From NCBI GenBank assembly GCA_018261905.1, contig JAGTRU010000020.1:1-64000 (forward strand): a stretch of 64,000 nucleotides of DNA. Reading direction: 5' to 3'. The notes under the pieces are model-generated. The model ran no database searches. It saw nothing but the letters and a program-made list of their open reading frames with translations, and was not told where the DNA came from. This stretch comes from Pseudomonadota bacterium (GTDB lineage: Bacteria; Pseudomonadota; Gammaproteobacteria; Burkholderiales; Rhodocyclaceae). The translations under genes and the position numbers were made by a program. This document shows, piece by piece, positions 8,228 to 19,111 of this stretch; position 1 is the first letter of the stretch, and each line of letters opens with the position of its first letter.

Positions 8228-9142
8228 ATGCATTACGATCTTCCCGACCTCCGGCTGGTTGCCGCGATTGCCGACAGCGGCAGCCTGACCGCCGGCGCGG
8301 CGCGCGTCCATCTGGCGCCATCCTCGGCCAGCCATCGCCTGAGTCAGCTCGAAGCGGCTCTCGGCGTGCCCCTTTTCGCCCGTCATGCCCGCGGCTTGCG
8401 GCCGACGGCGGCCGGCGAATCGCTGCTCCGTCACGCCCGCCAGGTATTCGCCCAGCTCGAACAGATGCACGCCGACCTGGCACCCTACGCCAGCGGTCTG
8501 TACAGCCAGGTCACGGTCTTTGCCAATAGCAATGCGATCAACTGCTTCCTGCCGGAAGACCTCGGCGATTTTCTGCGCGAGCAGCCGCAGGTCCGGGTCA
8601 GCCTGGAGGAGCAGCCGACGCCGGCGATCATCCAGGCGGTGGCCGCCGGGCAGGTGGAAATCGGCGTCATTGCCGCGGCCGGCAGCCTGGTCGGGCTGGA
8701 AATTCAGCCTTATCGTCGTGACCGCCTGGTTCTCGTCGTGCCGGCCGGGCATCCGCTGGCCGCCAGGGGGACCCTCGGTTTCGCCGAAGTTCTCGAGCAG
8801 CCCTTCGTCTGCCTGCATGCCGGCAGCTCCATCCATACCTTCATGATGAACATTGCGGCCCAGCTCGGCAGCAGCCTCGATGTGCGCATCCAGGTGCGCA
8901 GTTTCAACGCCATCTGCCGGATGGTTGCCGCCGGGGTCGGCATCGGCCTGGTGCCGCGCCTGGCGGTACACCAGGGCGAAGCCCGGGACGGCAGGGAGCG
9001 CCTGAAAATCCTGGAAATTACCGACTCCTGGGCGCCGCGCGATCTGCAATTATGCGTTCGGGCAAGGACTTCGTTGAGTCCGGCCGGCGCCCTGCTTTTC
9101 GCTCATCTGGCCGGCCAGGGGGCGGCGGCGGAGCAAGCCTAG
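8228..9142 (+). CDS. LysR-family transcriptional regulator
   Basis: The N-terminal winged helix-turn-helix (about residues 4-62) contains RLVAAIADSGSLTAGA and HLAPSSASHRLSQLE. A LysR substrate-binding domain follows (about 90-290). The full length of 304 residues is typical. ATG at 8228 is chosen over GTG at 8216, because the LysR alignment begins right after it. It is divergent from the EamA transporter with about 96 bases between starts. LysR regulators usually control such a divergent neighbour. The inducer is unknown. Confidence 0.9.
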   Translation: MHYDLPDLRLVAAIADSGSLTAGAARVHLAPSSASHRLSQLEAALGVPLFARHARGLRPTAAGESLLRHARQVFAQLEQMHADLAPYASGLYSQVTVFANSNAINCFLPEDLGDFLREQPQVRVSLEEQPTPAIIQAVAAGQVEIGVIAAAGSLVGLEIQPYRRDRLVLVVPAGHPLAARGTLGFAEVLEQPFVCLHAGSSIHTFMMNIAAQLGSSLDVRIQVRSFNAICRMVAAGVGIGLVPRLAVHQGEARDGRERLKILEITDSWAPRDLQLCVRARTSLSPAGALLFAHLAGQGAAAEQA

Positions 9143-9273
9143 GCGAGGCTATAAGCAATCGCTATCGTGAACCCTACAGACGGCTGAAATTCATTTAACA
9201 TTGGCGGGCCATATTGGAGGCTATCGGCCACTAAAAAAATCGCGCCGGGCAACATGATTCTGGGAGGAATTGA

Positions 9274-9681
9274 ATGTCTTTCATGCCGTGGACGGATGCC
9301 CTGGAAATGGGGATCGAAACCATCGACAACCAGCACCGCTGGCTGGTCGATGCAACCAATCGCCTGTACCTCGAAATAACCAGAGCGGAGCCGGATCGCG
9401 CCGTGCTCGGCGAAATCCTCGAAGGCCTGGTCGATTACACGATGAACCATTTCGTGCTCGAGGAAGAGCTTTTCCAGCGCTTCGGCTATCCGGAAACGGT
9501 CGCCCACAAAGCCGAGCACGACGCCTTCACGGCCACCGCCATGAACCTGCTGATGCAGTTCGAGAGCGGCGAAAGCGTCGGCCCGCCGGTTCTCGATTTC
9601 CTCAAGGAGTGGCTGCTCCACCACATTCTCAAGGTGGACCGCGCTTACGCGCCTTTCCTCAAGGAAGCCGGCGTTCGCTAG
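9274..9681 (+). CDS. Bacteriohemerythrin
   Basis: This 135-residue four-helix protein binds a di-iron centre that carries O2. The ligand pattern is complete: His in IDNQHRWL (about residue 21), His and Glu in NHFVLEEELF (about 59 and 63), two His in AHKAEHDAF, His in LLHHILKVD and the terminal Asp in KVDRAY. A good GGAGG ribosome site precedes the ATG. A second, more divergent copy lies at 13.1 kb. It may handle oxygen storage or sensing in a microaerobic lifestyle; this is family knowledge. Confidence 0.93.
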   Translation: MSFMPWTDALEMGIETIDNQHRWLVDATNRLYLEITRAEPDRAVLGEILEGLVDYTMNHFVLEEELFQRFGYPETVAHKAEHDAFTATAMNLLMQFESGESVGPPVLDFLKEWLLHHILKVDRAYAPFLKEAGVR

Positions 9682-9717
9682 GCGGCGACCCGGGCCGCTG
9701 GCGCGACCCGGCAGAAA

Positions 9718-10284
9718 CTAGAGCGGACGCTTGACGGTCAGCCCGCCGCGGATCTGGCCCCGGGCATAGCCGGTCGCCTGGTCCTGCGGGTAGTTTTTCG
9801 TCAACTCGGCTTTCAGGTCGGCATCCAGCGTGGCGAGCGGGCCGTGGCACTTGAGGCAGACCTCGACCACCGGTAAGGCCTTGATGTAACGGAAGACCGG
9901 CTTGCCCTCGAGACTGACGATCTCGCCCTTCTCCAGCGTCTCCGGCGTTTCGCCCTGGGCGGCGCGAATATTGAAATCGGCCAGTTGGCGGACTTCCCAG
10001 TCATCCGGCGCGCCGCGTTCGGCATTGCGCGCTTTCAGACTGACGCGCCGAATGTCCCAGCCGGTTTCCTGGCGTTTTTCCTTGATCAGGGCCGGGGCCA
10101 GGCCCTTGCAAACCGGAATCGCCCCCGCCGCCCCCTTGCTGGCGACTGATTCCTGCATGGCTTTGACCACCTTGGGCAAAACTGGCAGCACGGCTTTTTT
10201 CGTCTCGCTGGTCAAAGCGCCGACATCCTGGGCCAGGGCCGGTAGGGCGGCCAGCAAGAGAGTGATGGAGAGCAGTGTTTTCAT
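9718..10284 (-). CDS. Periplasmic DUF3365 (Tll0287-like) protein with one CxxCH heme motif
   Basis: This 188-residue protein starts with a signal peptide cut near ALA-QDVG (about residue 19). It contains one heme c attachment motif, CLKCH (about residue 143). The preceding segment, with RRVSLKARN and WEVRQLADF, matches the DUF3365 family often fused to sensors or found as stand-alone heme proteins. It converges on the bacteriohemerythrin gene. A role in redox or gas sensing is plausible, but it has not been shown for this type. Confidence 0.8.
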   Translation of the reverse strand: MKTLLSITLLLAALPALAQDVGALTSETKKAVLPVLPKVVKAMQESVASKGAAGAIPVCKGLAPALIKEKRQETGWDIRRVSLKARNAERGAPDDWEVRQLADFNIRAAQGETPETLEKGEIVSLEGKPVFRYIKALPVVEVCLKCHGPLATLDADLKAELTKNYPQDQATGYARGQIRGGLTVKRPL

Positions 10285-10333
10285 GATCGGATCCGCTTGT
10301 AAATTAGCAAACGCTTATTTTACACCGGGAAAT

Positions 10334-10494
10334 CCAATTGCTTCGCACAGACGCAGAGATGCCGAGGAAAAACAAAGACTTGCCCGGCTTGTTCGGAATA
10401 CCCTCGGGGTAAGCCGGCAAATTGGGGCTGGCGACTGTTTTCACGAATTTCTCTGCCCCCCGGCGACTCCGCGGTCAGCTCTCTTGCCTTAAAC
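10334..10494 (+). repeat. Dispersed intergenic repeat, copy 1
   Basis: This stretch matches, with gaps and mismatches, the reverse complement of 32091-32236. Shared blocks in the same order are CAATTG, a GACGC-type core, GAGGA, the exact 17-mer AAACAAAGACTTGCCCG (10370-10386), CTTTTCACGA-like bases near 10436-10445, and CTCTGC and GACTC-type ends. The copy lies between the DUF3365 promoter side and the HerA-like gene. No open frame in it looks real. Confidence 0.7.
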
Positions 10495-10559
10495 GAGCGG
10501 ATCCGAACGCCTGATTCCGCATGCGACGGGCGACGCCGATTGCCGCCGGCCAAGTTATT

Positions 10560-12155
10560 TCAACGTCTGCCGCCGAGGATCGAACCGAGCACGCCGCGCA
10601 GAATCTGCTTGCCGATTTCCCGGCCGACCGTCCCCGCCATGCCGCGCGCCGCACTTTTCGCGGCGCTTTCCAGGATACCTTCGCGGTGGCCGCCGCGCGG
10701 CCCGGTAGTCCCGCCGAGCAGATCGCCAAGGCTGCCGAAAATGCCACCGCTGGAGCCGGTCTGCGCCGTCGCGGCGGTGACTCTGGGTTGCGGCGCCGGG
10801 GCCGGGGCGGGCTGGCCGGCAAGATGGCCGCCGCTGGCCGGCGGCGCCGGAATGGCACCGGGGGCGGCTGGGCTGGCCGCCGGTTTGCCGCGCAGGATCT
10901 CGTAGGCCGACTCGCGGTCCACGGCTTGGCCGTAGGCGGCGAGCAGCGGCGAGGCCTGGATGATGACCTGGCGTTCTTCGCCGCTCAGCGGGCCGAGGCG
11001 GGAGGCGGGCGGAAAGATGACACTGCGCTCGACGACGGTGGGCCGGCCTTTTTCGTCGAGGAAGGAAACCAGCGCTTCGCCGACGCCGAGTTCGGTAATC
11101 ACCGTCGCGGCATCGAACTTGGGGTTGGCACGCATGGTCTGCGCCGCTGCCTGCACGGCTTTCTGGTCGCGCGGTGTGAAGGCGCGCAGGGCGTGCTGGA
11201 CGCGATTGCCGAGCTGGCCGAGAATTTTTTCCGGGACGTCGAGTGGGTTCTGCGTCACGAAATAAACGCCGACGCCTTTCGAGCGGATCAGCCGCACCAC
11301 CTGTTCGACCTTGTCGGTCAGCGCCTGCGGCGCATCGGTGAATAGCAGGTGGGCTTCGTCGAAGAAGAAGACCAGCTTGGGTTTGTCGAGATCGCCGGCT
11401 TCCGGCAATTGCTCGAACAATTCGGCCAGCAGCCAGAGCAGGAAGGTGGAGTAGAGGGCCGGCGCCAGCACCAGCTTTTCGGCGGCGAGGATGTTGATGA
11501 CACCACGACCATTGGCGTCGACCCGCATCAGGTCGTTGATGTTGAGCATCGGTTCGCCGAAGAAGACGTCGCCGCCCTGCTCGTCCAGGGTCAGCAGGCC
11601 GCGCTGGATGGCGCCGATCGAGGCGGTCGAGACATTGCCGTACTCGGTGGTGAACTCCTTGGCGTTTTCGCCGACGTACTGGATGCAGGCGCGCAGGTCC
11701 TTCAGATCGATGAGCAACAGGCCTTTGTCGTCGGCGATCTTGAAGACCAGTTGCAGGACGCCGGTCTGCGTGTCGTTCAAGTTGAGCAGGCGGGCCAGGA
11801 GCAGCGGGCCCATGTCGGAAATCGTCGCCCGCACCGGCACCCCGCCGCTGCCGAAGACGTCCCAGAAAGCGGTCGGATTGGCATAGGGCTGGAAGCCTTC
11901 GAGGCCGAGCTCCTTGAGGCGCTCCGCCAGTTTCGGGGTGACCACGCCGGCCGCGCCGACCCCCGACAGGTCGCCCTTGACGTCCGCCATGAAGACCGGT
12001 ACGCCGGCGTAGGAGAGCCTTTCGGCCATCGATTGCAGGGTCACCGTCTTGCCGGTGCCGGTGGCGCCGGTGATCAGGCCGTGGCGGTTGGCCATCTGCG
12101 GCAGCAGGGCCGGATAGCCGTCGGCGGACTTGGCGAGATAGAGCGGATCGGGCAT
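10560..12155 (-). CDS. HerA-like ATPase (DUF853, YjgR family)
   Basis: This 531-residue P-loop ATPase of the HerA/FtsK-like DUF853 group has Walker [11 protein letters not shown] (about residue 30), Walker [10 protein letters not shown] (about 255), and the sensor-type segment [20 protein letters not shown]. The C-terminal Pro/Ala linker and the basic tail ending in GSILGGRR are typical. ATG at 12155 is chosen because CAGGAG lies just upstream; an ATG 33 bases further out lacks that site. E. coli YjgR is the named relative. Its physiological role is poorly understood, and DNA translocation is only inferred from the fold. Confidence 0.9.
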   Translation of the reverse strand: MPDPLYLAKSADGYPALLPQMANRHGLITGATGTGKTVTLQSMAERLSYAGVPVFMADVKGDLSGVGAAGVVTPKLAERLKELGLEGFQPYANPTAFWDVFGSGGVPVRATISDMGPLLLARLLNLNDTQTGVLQLVFKIADDKGLLLIDLKDLRACIQYVGENAKEFTTEYGNVSTASIGAIQRGLLTLDEQGGDVFFGEPMLNINDLMRVDANGRGVINILAAEKLVLAPALYSTFLLWLLAELFEQLPEAGDLDKPKLVFFFDEAHLLFTDAPQALTDKVEQVVRLIRSKGVGVYFVTQNPLDVPEKILGQLGNRVQHALRAFTPRDQKAVQAAAQTMRANPKFDAATVITELGVGEALVSFLDEKGRPTVVERSVIFPPASRLGPLSGEERQVIIQASPLLAAYGQAVDRESAYEILRGKPAASPAAPGAIPAPPASGGHLAGQPAPAPAPQPRVTAATAQTGSSGGIFGSLGDLLGGTTGPRGGHREGILESAAKSAARGMAGTVGREIGKQILRGVLGSILGGRR

Positions 12156-12300
12156 GGCGGAGAACTCCTGTGGATGGTGTTGCGGCATTCTAGCAATGCT
12201 TGCCCCGGCGATTGTGCCGGAGCGGATGCATGCCGTCCTGACGAGAGTGCCCGGCTGCGGGTAAAATGCCGCCTTCTTCGTTTATTGCAGTGAGAAAATC

Positions 12301-13026
12301 ATGGCCGGACACTCCAAATGGGCCAATATCCAGCACCGCAAAGGTCGCCAGGATGAGAAGCGCGGCGCCGCCTTCTCCAAGATTGCCAAGGAAATCACCG
12401 TTGCCGCCAAGATGGGCGGCGGCGACCTCAACTTCAATCCCCGCCTGCGCGTCGCGGTGGACAAGGCCAAGGGTGTCAATATGCCCAAGGACAAGATCGA
12501 TACGGCGATCAAGAAGGGCACCGGCGAACTGGATGGGGTCGATTACGTCGAGGTTCGCTACGAAGGCTACGGGCTGGGCGGGGCGGCGATCATGGTCGAT
12601 TGTCTGACCGACAACAAGGTCCGGACGGTGGCCGAAGTTCGCCATGCTTTCGCGAAATTCGGCGGCAACATGGGGTCCGACGGTTGCGTTGCCTTCCAGT
12701 TCAAGCATTGCGGCCAGATGATCTTCGCCCCCGGTACCGACGAAGCGGCATTGATGGACGCGGCGATCGAAGCCGGGGCCGAGGATGTGTCGAGCAATGA
12801 CGACGGCTCCATCGAAGTCATTACGGCGCCCAACGACTACATGGCGGTCAAGGATGCCCTGGAAGCCGCCGGTTTCAAGCCGGAATTCGGCGAAGTGACG
12901 ATGAAGCCGGAAGGCGAGAACGAATTCGTCGGCGAAGACGCGGTCAGGATGCAGAAACTGCTCGACGCGCTGGAAAACCTCGACGATGTGCAGGAAATCT
13001 ACACCACGGCGGTGATGGACGAATAA
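12301..13026 (+). CDS. yebC: YebC/PmpR-family regulatory protein
   Basis: This is a 241-residue TACO1/YebC-family protein. The N-terminus [18 protein letters not shown] is invariant in the family, and [13 protein letters not shown] and EGYGLGG follow. Members have been described as transcriptional regulators, and more recently as factors helping ribosomes through difficult motifs such as polyproline. It is often beside ruvC, and here ruvC lies only 1.5 kb downstream on the same strand. The assignment is secure; the molecular role is debated. Confidence 0.96.
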   Translation: MAGHSKWANIQHRKGRQDEKRGAAFSKIAKEITVAAKMGGGDLNFNPRLRVAVDKAKGVNMPKDKIDTAIKKGTGELDGVDYVEVRYEGYGLGGAAIMVDCLTDNKVRTVAEVRHAFAKFGGNMGSDGCVAFQFKHCGQMIFAPGTDEAALMDAAIEAGAEDVSSNDDGSIEVITAPNDYMAVKDALEAAGFKPEFGEVTMKPEGENEFVGEDAVRMQKLLDALENLDDVQEIYTTAVMDE

Positions 13027-13130
13027 GGTCAGGCGGCGTCGGCGGAGCGGCTTGGAAAACCCGGGTCGCTCCTCTACACTGGCGGGAAGGCGTAGTTCAT
13101 GCGCCACTCTCGGAAGAGGATGGAAAGACG

Positions 13131-13550
13131 ATGGAAATTACCTCCCGCGGCCTGTTGCCCGAATTGCTGGTTCTGGGAATTCCCGAAGTCGATGCCCAGC
13201 ATGAGGGCATCTTCTATCGTATCGAGAACCTGAAGTTCCTGTGCCTGGAGTCGTCCGCGCCACCCCGGGCGGCGTTTGCCGAATTGCTGGCCTACCTGGG
13301 CGAGCATTTCCATACCGAGGAAGTCATCGCCCTGGCGGCCGGGCTCGATTTCACCGAGCATGCCGAAATGCACAGCCAGACCCTGATCACGCTGAGCGGC
13401 TGGGTCAGCGTCGTGATCAGCGGGCAGCGCGACGTTTTCAGCTTTTTGCGTTACCTGGAAATCTGGTTCGAACGCCATATCCGCGAGGAGGACCAGCCTT
13501 TCGCCAGGCAATTGCACGCCAGCGGAGTCGTCCCCGGCGCCACGACTTGA
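13131..13550 (+). CDS. Divergent bacteriohemerythrin
   Basis: This is a 139-residue hemerythrin-like protein. Putative di-iron ligands are His24 (DAQHEGIF), His and Glu in GEHFHTEEV, two His in FTEHAEMHSQ, His in FERHIREED and the following Asp. It differs strongly from the copy at 9.3 kb, so it is not a recent duplicate. It stands alone between yebC and a terminator at 13.58 kb. Confidence 0.88.
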   Translation: MEITSRGLLPELLVLGIPEVDAQHEGIFYRIENLKFLCLESSAPPRAAFAELLAYLGEHFHTEEVIALAAGLDFTEHAEMHSQTLITLSGWVSVVISGQRDVFSFLRYLEIWFERHIREEDQPFARQLHASGVVPGATT

Positions 13551-13575
13551 TCTATCGCCGCTGCTCGGCCACCAT

Positions 13576-13609
13576 GAAGCCCGTGCCTGAAACGGGCTTC
13601 GTTATTTTT
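13576..13609 (+). terminator. Intrinsic terminator after bacteriohemerythrin
   Basis: A perfect 9-bp stem GAAGCCCGT/ACGGGCTTC encloses a 7-base loop. It is followed by GTTATTTTT. It separates the hemerythrin gene from the EamA-ruv cluster. Confidence 0.8.
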
Positions 13610-13680
13610 GCTTGCCAGAACCCCCTCCCTAAACGAACTGTCCGGCCAGCCGGGCCTGCCGAGTTGCCCAGAAAAGTCCC

Positions 13681-14535
13681 GTGCCCCGTCTCTACCCCTT
13701 TCTTTTCGTTTTCCTGTGGAGCACCGGTTTCATCGGCGCCAAGTACGGCCTGCCCTTTGCCGATCCTCTCTCCTTCCTGCTCGCCCGCTACGCGCTGGTC
13801 ATCCTGCTGATGGCGGCCGTCGTCTGGCTGAGCCGCGCCCCGTGGCCGGAAAAGCCGATGTACTGGCTGCATATCGGCGTTTCCGGCGTGCTCGTCCATG
13901 CCATCTACCTGGGCGGCGTTTTCGTTGCCATCAAGCACGGTTTGCCGGCTGGCATCACGGCGCTGGTCGTCGGCATGCAGCCCCTGCTGACGGCCTTCGG
14001 CGCCGGCCGGCTGCTCGGCGAGAAGGTCAGCGGCCGGCAGTGGGGCGGGCTGGCCCTGGGCCTGGTCGGCGTCGGTCTGGTTGTTTCCGACAAGTTCGGC
14101 GACGGGCTCGCCCTCGGGCCGATGCTGCTGCCGGCGCTGCTTGCCCTGTTCGGCATTACGCTCGGCACCCTGTACCAGAAAAGGTTTTGTCCGAGCTTCG
14201 ACTTGCGTAGCGGCGCGCTGATCCAGTTCGTGCCGAGCGCCATCGTGACGATGCTGGCCATTGCCTTATTCGGAGAGTTCCACATCGAATGGAATGGCCC
14301 GTTCGCTTTCGCCCTCGGTTGGCTGGTGCTGGTCCTCTCGATCGGCGCCATCAGCCTGTTGAATCTGTTGATCCGTAGCGGTAGCGCGGTCAATGTCGCC
14401 AGCCTGTTTTACCTGACGCCGCCGACCACGGCCTTGATCGCCTGGGCGGTATTCGGCGAGAAACTGAGCCTGCTCGCCGCCGTCGGCATGCTGCTGGCGG
14501 TCAGCGGTGTCTACCTCGTGGCGCGGGCCAAATGA
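13681..14535 (+). CDS. EamA/DMT-family membrane transporter
   Basis: This 284-residue protein has about ten membrane helices and two EamA repeats. Landmarks are [18 protein letters not shown] at the N-terminus and [19 protein letters not shown] near the C-terminus. The start is GTG at 13681. The stop overlaps the start of ruvC (ATGA), so it may be co-transcribed with the ruv genes. The substrate is unknown. It is not a recent copy of the exporter at 7.2 kb, judging by the low similarity. Confidence 0.87.
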   Translation: MPRLYPFLFVFLWSTGFIGAKYGLPFADPLSFLLARYALVILLMAAVVWLSRAPWPEKPMYWLHIGVSGVLVHAIYLGGVFVAIKHGLPAGITALVVGMQPLLTAFGAGRLLGEKVSGRQWGGLALGLVGVGLVVSDKFGDGLALGPMLLPALLALFGITLGTLYQKRFCPSFDLRSGALIQFVPSAIVTMLAIALFGEFHIEWNGPFAFALGWLVLVLSIGAISLLNLLIRSGSAVNVASLFYLTPPTTALIAWAVFGEKLSLLAAVGMLLAVSGVYLVARAK

Positions 14536-15068
14536 GCGATATTCCTCGCATTCTCGGCATTGATCCCGGCCTGCGTATCACGGGGTTTGGGGTCATAGAA
14601 AAGCACGGCAACCAACTGATCTACGTGGCCAGCGGCTGCATCAAGTCGAACGACAAGGCGTCCTTGCCGGAGCGCATCAAGACGCTGTTTGCCGGGATCA
14701 GCGAGGTCATCGCGACCTATGCGCCGAACCAGGCGGCGGTGGAAAAGGTCTTCGTCAATGTCAATCCGCAGTCCACGCTGCTGCTCGGCCAGGCGCGCGG
14801 CGCGGCGCTCAGTGCGCTGGTCCATGCCGATCTGGTGGTGGCGGAATATACTGCGCTGCAGGTCAAACAGGCGGTGGTCGGGCATGGCAAGGCGGCCAAG
14901 GAGCAGGTCCAGGACATGGTGGTGCGCCTGCTTTCCCTGCCCGGTTCACCGAGTGCCGATGCGGCCGATGCGCTGGCCTGCGCCATCGCCCATGCCCACG
15001 GCGGGCAGGGGATGGGAGCGCTGGCAACGGCCGGTTATCGCGTTCGTGGCGGCCGCCTGATAGGATGA
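14532..15068 (+). CDS. ruvC: Crossover junction endodeoxyribonuclease RuvC
   Basis: RuvC cleaves Holliday junctions during recombination repair. This 178-residue protein has the RNase H-like core. The catalytic acidic residues sit in [12 protein letters not shown] (Asp near residue 8), the VEKVFVN segment (Glu near 69), and [16 protein letters not shown] (two Asp near 140). ruvA and ruvB follow on the same strand but are split by two other genes. Confidence 0.97.
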   Translation: MSDIPRILGIDPGLRITGFGVIEKHGNQLIYVASGCIKSNDKASLPERIKTLFAGISEVIATYAPNQAAVEKVFVNVNPQSTLLLGQARGAALSALVHADLVVAEYTALQVKQAVVGHGKAAKEQVQDMVVRLLSLPGSPSADAADALACAIAHAHGGQGMGALATAGYRVRGGRLIG

Positions 15069-15072
15069 CGCG

Positions 15073-16023
15073 ATGATCATCGAACCGCAGCTTGCCGCCT
15101 TCTCCAATCCGCTGAGCAAATACGTCGCGGCGACCCGCCCGGCCTTTCTCAGCGTAACCCTGATCGGCAGCCTGATCGGCCTGGCCACGGCGCATTTCAG
15201 CGGCTATCCGATCGATCTGCTGAAAGCCGGACTGACCATTTTCTTTGCCCTGGTCGCCCATGCCGGCGTCAATGTCGTCAATGACTACTACGATGCCCTG
15301 AATGGTTCGGATGCCCTCAATACCGAGCGTCAATTTCCTTTTACCGGCGGCAGTCGCTTCATCCAGAACGGGGTGTTGACCCGGCGGCAAACCGGCCTCT
15401 TCGGTTATGCCCTGCTCGCTTCCGTGGTGCCGCCCGGACTCTGGCTCGCCGCCCATTCGGCGCCGGCTTTGCTACTCATCGGCCTGGCCGGGCTGCTGGT
15501 CGGCTGGGCCTATTCGGCGCCGCCCCTGAAACTGATGAGTCGCGGCGTCGGCGAACTGGCCATCGTCGCCGGCTGGTTGCTGGTCTGCGTCGGTACCGAT
15601 TTCGTCCAGCGTGGCGGTTTTGTCGCCTTGCCGCTGCTCGCCGGTCTGCCCTTTGCCCTGCATGTCGCCAATATCCTCTACATCAACCAGTTTCCCGACC
15701 GCAAGGCGGATGCCGGTGCCGGCAAGCGCACCGTTGTTGTCCGCCTGGGGGCAGAAGCGGCCAAATGGGGTTATCCGCTGATCGCCCTGCTCGCCCATGG
15801 CTGGCTGCTGGCGCTGGTCATCGGCGGACATTTGCCGGGTTACGCACTCATCGCCACGCTGACCCTGGCGCTCTCTCTGTTTGCCAGCACCAGTCTGCTA
15901 CGCGACGCCAACCGGCCGGCCCGTTTGGTGCCGGCCATCAAACAAACCATCCTGGCCGCCAACCTGCACGGCCTGTTACTGGTGGCGGCCCTGCTCGCCG
16001 CTGCCCCGGGAATACCTACATGA
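15073..16023 (+). CDS. UbiA-family prenyltransferase (MenA-like)
   Basis: This is a 316-residue integral membrane prenyltransferase with about eight helices. It has the first Asp-rich motif [17 protein letters not shown] (about residues 69-85) and the second, [21 protein letters not shown] (about 210-230). The overall pattern is closest to 1,4-dihydroxy-2-naphthoate octaprenyltransferase (MenA), which makes demethylmenaquinone. No other menaquinone gene is in the window, so the quinone substrate is uncertain. It lies inside the ruvC-ruvAB cluster; ruvA starts at the last bases of this gene (overlap of 4 bases). Confidence 0.82.
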   Translation: MIIEPQLAAFSNPLSKYVAATRPAFLSVTLIGSLIGLATAHFSGYPIDLLKAGLTIFFALVAHAGVNVVNDYYDALNGSDALNTERQFPFTGGSRFIQNGVLTRRQTGLFGYALLASVVPPGLWLAAHSAPALLLIGLAGLLVGWAYSAPPLKLMSRGVGELAIVAGWLLVCVGTDFVQRGGFVALPLLAGLPFALHVANILYINQFPDRKADAGAGKRTVVVRLGAEAAKWGYPLIALLAHGWLLALVIGGHLPGYALIATLTLALSLFASTSLLRDANRPARLVPAIKQTILAANLHGLLLVAALLAAAPGIPT

Positions 16024-16598
16024 TCGGACGCCTGACCGGCTTATTGCTCGAAAAGAACCCGCCGCAGATCGTTATTGACGTCGGCGGTGTCGGCTACGAA
16101 CTCGACGTGCCGATGAGCACCTTCTACAACCTGCCGGCCAATGGCGAAAAAGCCACCCTGCTCACCCATTTCGCGGTGCGGGAGGACGGCCATTACCTGT
16201 ACGGTTTCCTGACCGAGGCCGAGCGTTTTGCTTTCCGCCAGTTGCTCAAGGTTTCCGGCATCGGTGCCCGCACTGCGCTGTCGGTGCTCTCCGGCCTGTC
16301 GGTCGGCGATCTGGCGGCCGCCGTGGCGCAACAGGAACTCGGTCGGCTGATCAAGATTCCGGGCATTGGCAAGAAGACCGCCGAACGCCTGTTGCTCGAA
16401 CTCAAGGGCAAGCTGGCCGAAACCACCGGCGTTTCCCTGAGCGCGCCGGCCGACGAGGCCCGTCAGGATATTTCGAATGCGCTGCTGGCCCTCGGTTACA
16501 ACGAAAAGGAAGCGGCCTCGGCGATGAAGCTGCTGCCAGCCGATGTCGGTACCTCGGACGGTATCCGTCAGGCCCTCAAGCTGCTCTCGAAAGTCTGA
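16020..16598 (+). CDS. ruvA: Holliday junction branch migration protein RuvA
   Basis: RuvA binds four-way junctions and loads RuvB. The 192-residue protein begins [20 protein letters not shown]. It has the tandem helix-hairpin-helix pieces [18 protein letters not shown] and [21 protein letters not shown]-terminal RuvB-binding domain ends in LKLLSKV. ATG at 16020 overlaps the prenyltransferase stop. The frame is open further upstream, but the family start is clear. Confidence 0.97.
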   Translation: MIGRLTGLLLEKNPPQIVIDVGGVGYELDVPMSTFYNLPANGEKATLLTHFAVREDGHYLYGFLTEAERFAFRQLLKVSGIGARTALSVLSGLSVGDLAAAVAQQELGRLIKIPGIGKKTAERLLLELKGKLAETTGVSLSAPADEARQDISNALLALGYNEKEAASAMKLLPADVGTSDGIRQALKLLSKV

Positions 16599-17649
16599 TG
16601 TTTACCGACAACAATCCCCGCCGCCTGGCCCAGATCGCGCTGGTCGTGCTGCTCATCGTCGGTTGTCTGGCCGTTCTGTGGCCGATGATCGGTGCCGTGC
16701 TCTTTGCCTTCGTGGTCTGGCTGTGTACCTGGCGATTCTATTCGGAGACGCTGCTGCCCCGGCTCGGCGGCCGCGATACGCTGGGGGCGTCGCTGATGAC
16801 CCTGTTGCTGATCCTGCTCATGTTGCTGCCCATGAGCTTTCTCGCCGGTAGCCTGGTGAATAGTGCCGACAAGTTGATCGGGCTGGCCAAGCCCTATATC
16901 GAACAAGGTATGCCGCAGGTGCCACCGGCCTGGTTGAGCGGCCTGCCTTTCTTCGGGGGCGAGATCGATACTTTCTGGCACCAGATCGTCAGCAGCCGCG
17001 AGGAATTGAATGCCCTGCTCAAACAACTGATTGCCCCGGCCCGCCAGTTTGCCCTGGTGCTCGGCAGTATTGCCGCGAATGGCCTGCTGCAACTAGCGCT
17101 GGTCCTGTTCGTCGCTTTTTTCCTCTACCGTGACGGCGTCAAGGTCAGTCATGCCCTGCTGGTCGGGGCGCATAAGCTGGGTGGCGAGCTGGGCGAGGAA
17201 ATGCTGGAAAAAACCCGCGACACGGTGATCGGCGTCATGCTCGGCATTGTCGGCACGGCGGCGGCTCAGGGCACGGTGGCGATGCTTGGTTTTCTCATCG
17301 CCGGGGTACCGACGGCGGTGTTGCTCGGTTTTGCCACCTTTTTCCTGTCGATGATCCCGATCGGTCCACCCTTGATCTGGGGCGGCGCCGCCGCCTGGTT
17401 GTACAGTCAGGAGCAAGTCGGCTGGGCGATTTTCATGGCCTTCTACGGCATCTTCGTGATCAGCAGTATCGATAACTTCGTCAAACCCGTCCTGATGGCG
17501 CGGGGCGCCGGCATTTCCATTTTGCTGATCGGTCTCGGCGTGCTCGGCGGGGTGCTGGTTTTCGGCTTCATCGGGATATTTCTCGGGCCGGTGTTGCTCG
17601 CCCTCGGCCATATGTTGTTCGGGCGCTGGACGCGAGAGGAAGACCCCGC

Positions 17650-17653
<4 letters not shown>
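16598..17653 (+). CDS. AI-2E-family membrane protein (YdiK/PerM-like)
   Basis: This is a 351-residue member of the AI-2 exporter superfamily with about eight membrane helices. The conserved C-terminal half contains [21 protein letters not shown] and the [23 protein letters not shown] segment. The start ATG overlaps the ruvA stop, and the stop overlaps ruvB's ATG, so it is embedded in the ruv operon. YdiK-type members are usually annotated as permeases of unknown substrate. Autoinducer-2 export is not implied. Confidence 0.85.
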
Positions 17654-18729
<1,076 letters not shown>

Positions 18730-18746
18730 GGCGCGCCGACGGCAAT

Positions 18747-18779
18747 AAAAAAGCCCCGGGCTGGTGCCCGGGGCTTTTT
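18747..18779 (+). terminator. Intrinsic terminator after ruvB
   Basis: The stem AAAAAGCCCCGGGC / GCCCGGGGCTTTTT closes on a 4-base loop (TGGT). With A and T runs on both sides it could act in both directions. It could therefore also end the convergent gene at 18800. Confidence 0.9.
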
Positions 18780-18799
18780 GCTCGGTTGGGGTCTTTTAA

Positions 18800-19111
18800 T
18801 TACTTGGTGGTCGGCGCTGCGGCCGGGGTGGCGGCAGCGGCTTCAGCCTTCTCCGCCTTGACCGGCTTCTTCGCCTTGTGGCTCTTCTTCACTGGTTTGG
18901 CGTCGGCCTGCGCTACGACGTCGCTCTTGGCGGCTTCAGCCTTGACCGGTTCGGCAGCCTTCGGGGCTTCGACCTTCTTTTCGGCGCTGGCGGCCGGGGC
19001 GACGACTTTGGCGGTCGGTGCGGCAGCGGCCGGAGCAGCAGCCGGTGCCTGGGCGAAGGAAGCGGAAGCGAAACCAGCGGCAACAGCGAGGGCGATAACA
19101 GTCTTGATCAT
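18800..19111 (-). CDS. Small Ala/Lys/Pro-rich exported protein
   Basis: This 103-residue protein starts at ATG 19111, just after an AAGGAG ribosome site; frame-open codons further upstream have no such site. It has a signal peptide (MIKTVIALAVAAGFASASFAQ, cut near residue 21). The rest is low complexity: Ala/Pro runs, then repeated Lys-Ala-Glu/Lys-Pro units such as KKSHKAKKPVKAEKAEA. No folded domain or known family is recognised. Rhodocyclales and Burkholderiales genomes carry many such short alanine- and lysine-rich secreted proteins. Function is unknown. Confidence 0.75.
   Translation of the reverse strand: MIKTVIALAVAAGFASASFAQAPAAAPAAAAPTAKVVAPAASAEKKVEAPKAAEPVKAEAAKSDVVAQADAKPVKKSHKAKKPVKAEKAEAAAATPAAAPTTK

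Noticed and set aside
7226-9049. Apparent 607-residue fusion ending in the EamA transporter
   Set aside because: The upstream half is antisense to lysR. The transporter family starts at ATG 8131.
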